Shown piece after piece: positions 5,373 through 6,981 of a stretch of 6,981 bases of DNA. This DNA comes from Candidatus Cloacimonadota bacterium. GTDB taxonomy: Bacteria; Cloacimonadota; Cloacimonadia; Cloacimonadales; TCS61. The stretch's first letter is position 1; each line of letters starts with the position of its first letter. The stretch lies in the NCBI GenBank assembly GCA_030638385.1, contig DAOWES010000220.1:1-6981 (forward strand). The letters are read 5' to 3'. Made by a program: the position numbers and the translations under genes. Under the pieces are notes generated by a model. It was not told the DNA's origin. It searched no databases and was given only the letters and a program-made list of their open reading frames with translations.

Positions 5373-5373
5373 A

Positions 5374-6636
5374 ATGCTAGATATTAAATTTATTAGAAAT
5401 AATGCCGAATTGGTGAAAGCTGCAGTAAAGAACAAAACAGAAAAAGCAGATATTGATCTATTGTTGAAGTTAGATGAACAAAAGAAAGGTTTGCAGTTTG
5501 ATTATGATACTTTTCGTGCAGAACAAAATAGAGTTTCAAAAGAAATTCCGAAAATGAAAAAGGCAAAGCAAGATGTCAGTGATATCATTGCCCAAATGGG
5601 ACAGCTTTCTGAAACATTAAAAGAGATTACAGTTAGGGCAAATGAAGTTGAAGCTGAATTTGATGCAATTTTGCTGACGATTCCCAATGTTCCACATAAT
5701 GATGTGCCGGTTGGTGGCGAAGAAGATAATGAATTTGTTCGTGACTGGGGAGTGAAGAAAGAATTTACGTTTGCTCCCAAAGATCATATTGTTTTGAGTG
5801 AGCTGAATAATCTTTTGGATTTGAAAAGAGCTGTCAAACTTTCCGGAAGTGGATTTGCCGGATACACCGGAAATGGTGCTATGTTGGAACGAGCACTTAT
5901 TAATTTTATGTTAGATTTCCATATTAATAAGCACGATTATTCGGAAGTGGCATTGCCATATTTGGTAAATCGTGAAACTATGATAGGTACCGGGCAGTTG
6001 CCAAAGCTTGAGCATGATATGTATCATGTTAACGAGGATGATCTTTTCCTTATCCCAACAGCTGAAGTTCCTGTTACAAATCTTTATTCGAAAGAGATTA
6101 TGGCAAATGTTGATCTACCCAAAAAACATGTAGCTTATAGTAGTTGTTTTCGAAGAGAAGGAGGTTCATATGGAAAAGATACCAAAGGTTTGCAGCGTTT
6201 GCACCAATTTAATAAAGTAGAAATGGTGCGTTTTGTGAAACCGGAAGAATCTTATTCTGTTTTGGATGAGATGGTGAATGATGCCGAAGATATATTGAAA
6301 GCGTTGGGCTTACATTATCGTGTGCTTGTGTTGGCAACCGGAGATCTTAGTTTTGCCGCTGCTAAAACTTTGGATATAGAAGTTTGGGCGCCGGGAGCAA
6401 ATAAATACCTTGAAGTGTCTTCTATTAGTAATTTTGAAGATTTCCAGGCAAGACGTGCTTCTATTCGATATCGAGATGAGAATGATAAAGTTCAGTTTGT
6501 GCATACATTGAATGGTTCCGGGTTGGCAACTCCAAGAACATTTATCTCTTTAATTGAAACATATCAAAATGAAGATGGGACAATTAGCGTTCCAAAAGTA
6601 CTTCAACCTTATTTAGGTGGTAGGGAAGTATTATAG
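5374..6636 (+). CDS. serS: Seryl-tRNA synthetase
   Basis: This class II aminoacyl-tRNA synthetase charges tRNA-Ser, and also tRNA-Sec where that tRNA exists, with serine in the cytoplasm. Its 420 residues are the normal bacterial length. Residues 1-100 form the N-terminal antiparallel coiled-coil arm that grips the long variable arm of tRNA-Ser. The catalytic core has LVNRETMIGTGQLPK of the motif 1 region (198-211), the serine-binding TAEVP (229-233), motif 2 FRREGG (259-264) with KGLQRLHQFNKVE (271-283), the TGDLSFAAAKTLDIEVW segment (322-338), EVSSISNFEDFQARR (347-361) and motif 3 NGSGLATPRTFISLIE (380-395) with Arg388. The start has AGGA of AAGAGGAT a few bases upstream, inside the tpiA end. 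The gene ends in three consecutive in-frame stops, TAG-TAA-TAA (6634-6642). Serine-acceptor function also feeds selenocysteine synthesis, but nothing links this gene to the selB remnant beyond presence in the same window. Confidence 0.97.
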   Translation: MLDIKFIRNNAELVKAAVKNKTEKADIDLLLKLDEQKKGLQFDYDTFRAEQNRVSKEIPKMKKAKQDVSDIIAQMGQLSETLKEITVRANEVEAEFDAILLTIPNVPHNDVPVGGEEDNEFVRDWGVKKEFTFAPKDHIVLSELNNLLDLKRAVKLSGSGFAGYTGNGAMLERALINFMLDFHINKHDYSEVALPYLVNRETMIGTGQLPKLEHDMYHVNEDDLFLIPTAEVPVTNLYSKEIMANVDLPKKHVAYSSCFRREGGSYGKDTKGLQRLHQFNKVEMVRFVKPEESYSVLDEMVNDAEDILKALGLHYRVLVLATGDLSFAAAKTLDIEVWAPGANKYLEVSSISNFEDFQARRASIRYRDENDKVQFVHTLNGSGLATPRTFISLIETYQNEDGTISVPKVLQPYLGGREVL

Positions 6637-6637
6637 T

Positions 6638-6660
6638 AATAACTAAGTTTGGTTATTTTT
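6638..6660 (+). terminator. Weak hairpin right after serS
   Basis: The arms AATAAC (6638-6643) / GTTATT (6652-6657) enclose an 8-nt loop and run into TTTT. The stem is short and AT-rich, so this is at best a minor terminator ahead of the strong one at 6676. Confidence 0.3.
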
Positions 6661-6675
6661 AGGATAAATCATTGT

Positions 6676-6718
6676 TGGCAGGTATAAATTTTCAAGATTT
6701 ATACCTGCCATTTTTTTT
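6676..6718 (+). terminator. Strong intrinsic terminator of the tpiA-serS operon
   Basis: The perfect 14-bp stem TGGCAGGTATAAAT (6676-6689) / ATTTATACCTGCCA (6697-6710), with a 7-nt loop, is followed directly by eight T (6711-6718). It begins 40 bp after the serS stop. Confidence 0.93.
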
Positions 6719-6819
6719 AGTAAGCAATTGTTCTTTTATGGTTTGATTTTTTTTTAAGAAATGTATTTGATATTGTTATTAGATAGTTAGCTATTGTAGA
6801 TGTCTTTTGGATGGAGGGT

Positions 6820-6975
6820 ATGAGGAAAAATAAGTTGACTCCTTACCCTCTGATTCGGCATTTGGCAATTGTGTTCATTAGAAAACATAAAGTGGAATTA
6901 AGAAAAGCTGTTAACGCTGATACAGTGCGGATCGCACAGTTGTTGGCCGGCGAAATAAAAGTTAAGAAAACTTGA
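6820..6975 (+). CDS. Possible small protein, 51 aa, start uncertain
   Basis: An ATG at 6820 opens a 51-codon frame (starting MRKNKLTPYPLIRHLAIVF) that ends in TGA at 6973, close to the window edge. An in-frame ATG at 6811 would add three residues. GGAGGG (6813-6818) is too close to the ATG at 6820 and overlaps the one at 6811, so the start is unclear; the TTG at 6835 is another option. Codon use (GTT AAC GCT, GCC GGC) is like that of the neighbouring genes. The stretch VELRKAVNADTVRIAQLLAGE loosely recalls the first strand and helix of GNAT acetyltransferases. If that is right, this would be the broken start of a longer gene. I do not recognise it with confidence, and nothing else is visible between the serS terminator and this frame. 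Confidence 0.35.
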   Translation: MRKNKLTPYPLIRHLAIVFIRKHKVELRKAVNADTVRIAQLLAGEIKVKKT

Positions 6976-6981
6976 TTTTTA

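Overview
The window is AT-rich bacterial DNA that falls into two unlike halves. The right half (about 2630-6980) is ordinary chromosome, with all genes on the + strand. It holds a secreted or anchored protein with a TonB C-terminal domain, an exported TPR protein, triosephosphate isomerase (tpiA) and seryl-tRNA synthetase (serS). tpiA and serS are separated by one base and end at a strong intrinsic terminator. The TonB C-terminal domain and the signal peptides point to a Gram-negative-type bacterium. The N-terminal domain of the TonB-like protein resembles one I associate with Bacteroidota/Cloacimonadota-type surface proteins, so the FCB group is my best guess, with low confidence.

The left half (1-2630) looks like accessory DNA. 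It starts with the last part of a selB-like gene (elongation factor for selenocysteine), cut off by stop codons in all three forward frames within the first 16 bases. After it come three copies of an attC-like recombination site (477-564, 2107-2171, 2554-2626). Their sequences differ but they share one architecture: an outer box ending in AAC, 3 nt, a 9-10 nt stem arm, a variable loop, a matching arm (with one extra C in two of the three), 6 nt, and an outer box with the core (A/G)TTA.

Between the first two sites lies what looks like one integron-type cassette of about 1.6 kb. Its first bases, TTATGGGT, are the exact complement of the box that opens its own site, ACCCATAA, as expected of a mobile gene cassette. 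It carries two + strand genes. One is an alpha/beta hydrolase interrupted by a single in-frame TAG. The other is an uncharacterised 196-residue protein with a good ribosome binding site. Between the second and third sites there is no convincing gene, only two direct copies of a 97-bp repeat whose last 39 bp, including an 8-bp inverted repeat, are identical.

No integrase gene is in the window. If the sites read in the + direction, as the gene layout suggests, the array would begin to the left of base 1 and end about 20 bp before the TonB-like gene. The degenerate right-hand boxes, the broken hydrolase and the selB remnant suggest a sedentary or decaying array, but this is inference. A possible 51-codon ORF closes the window.
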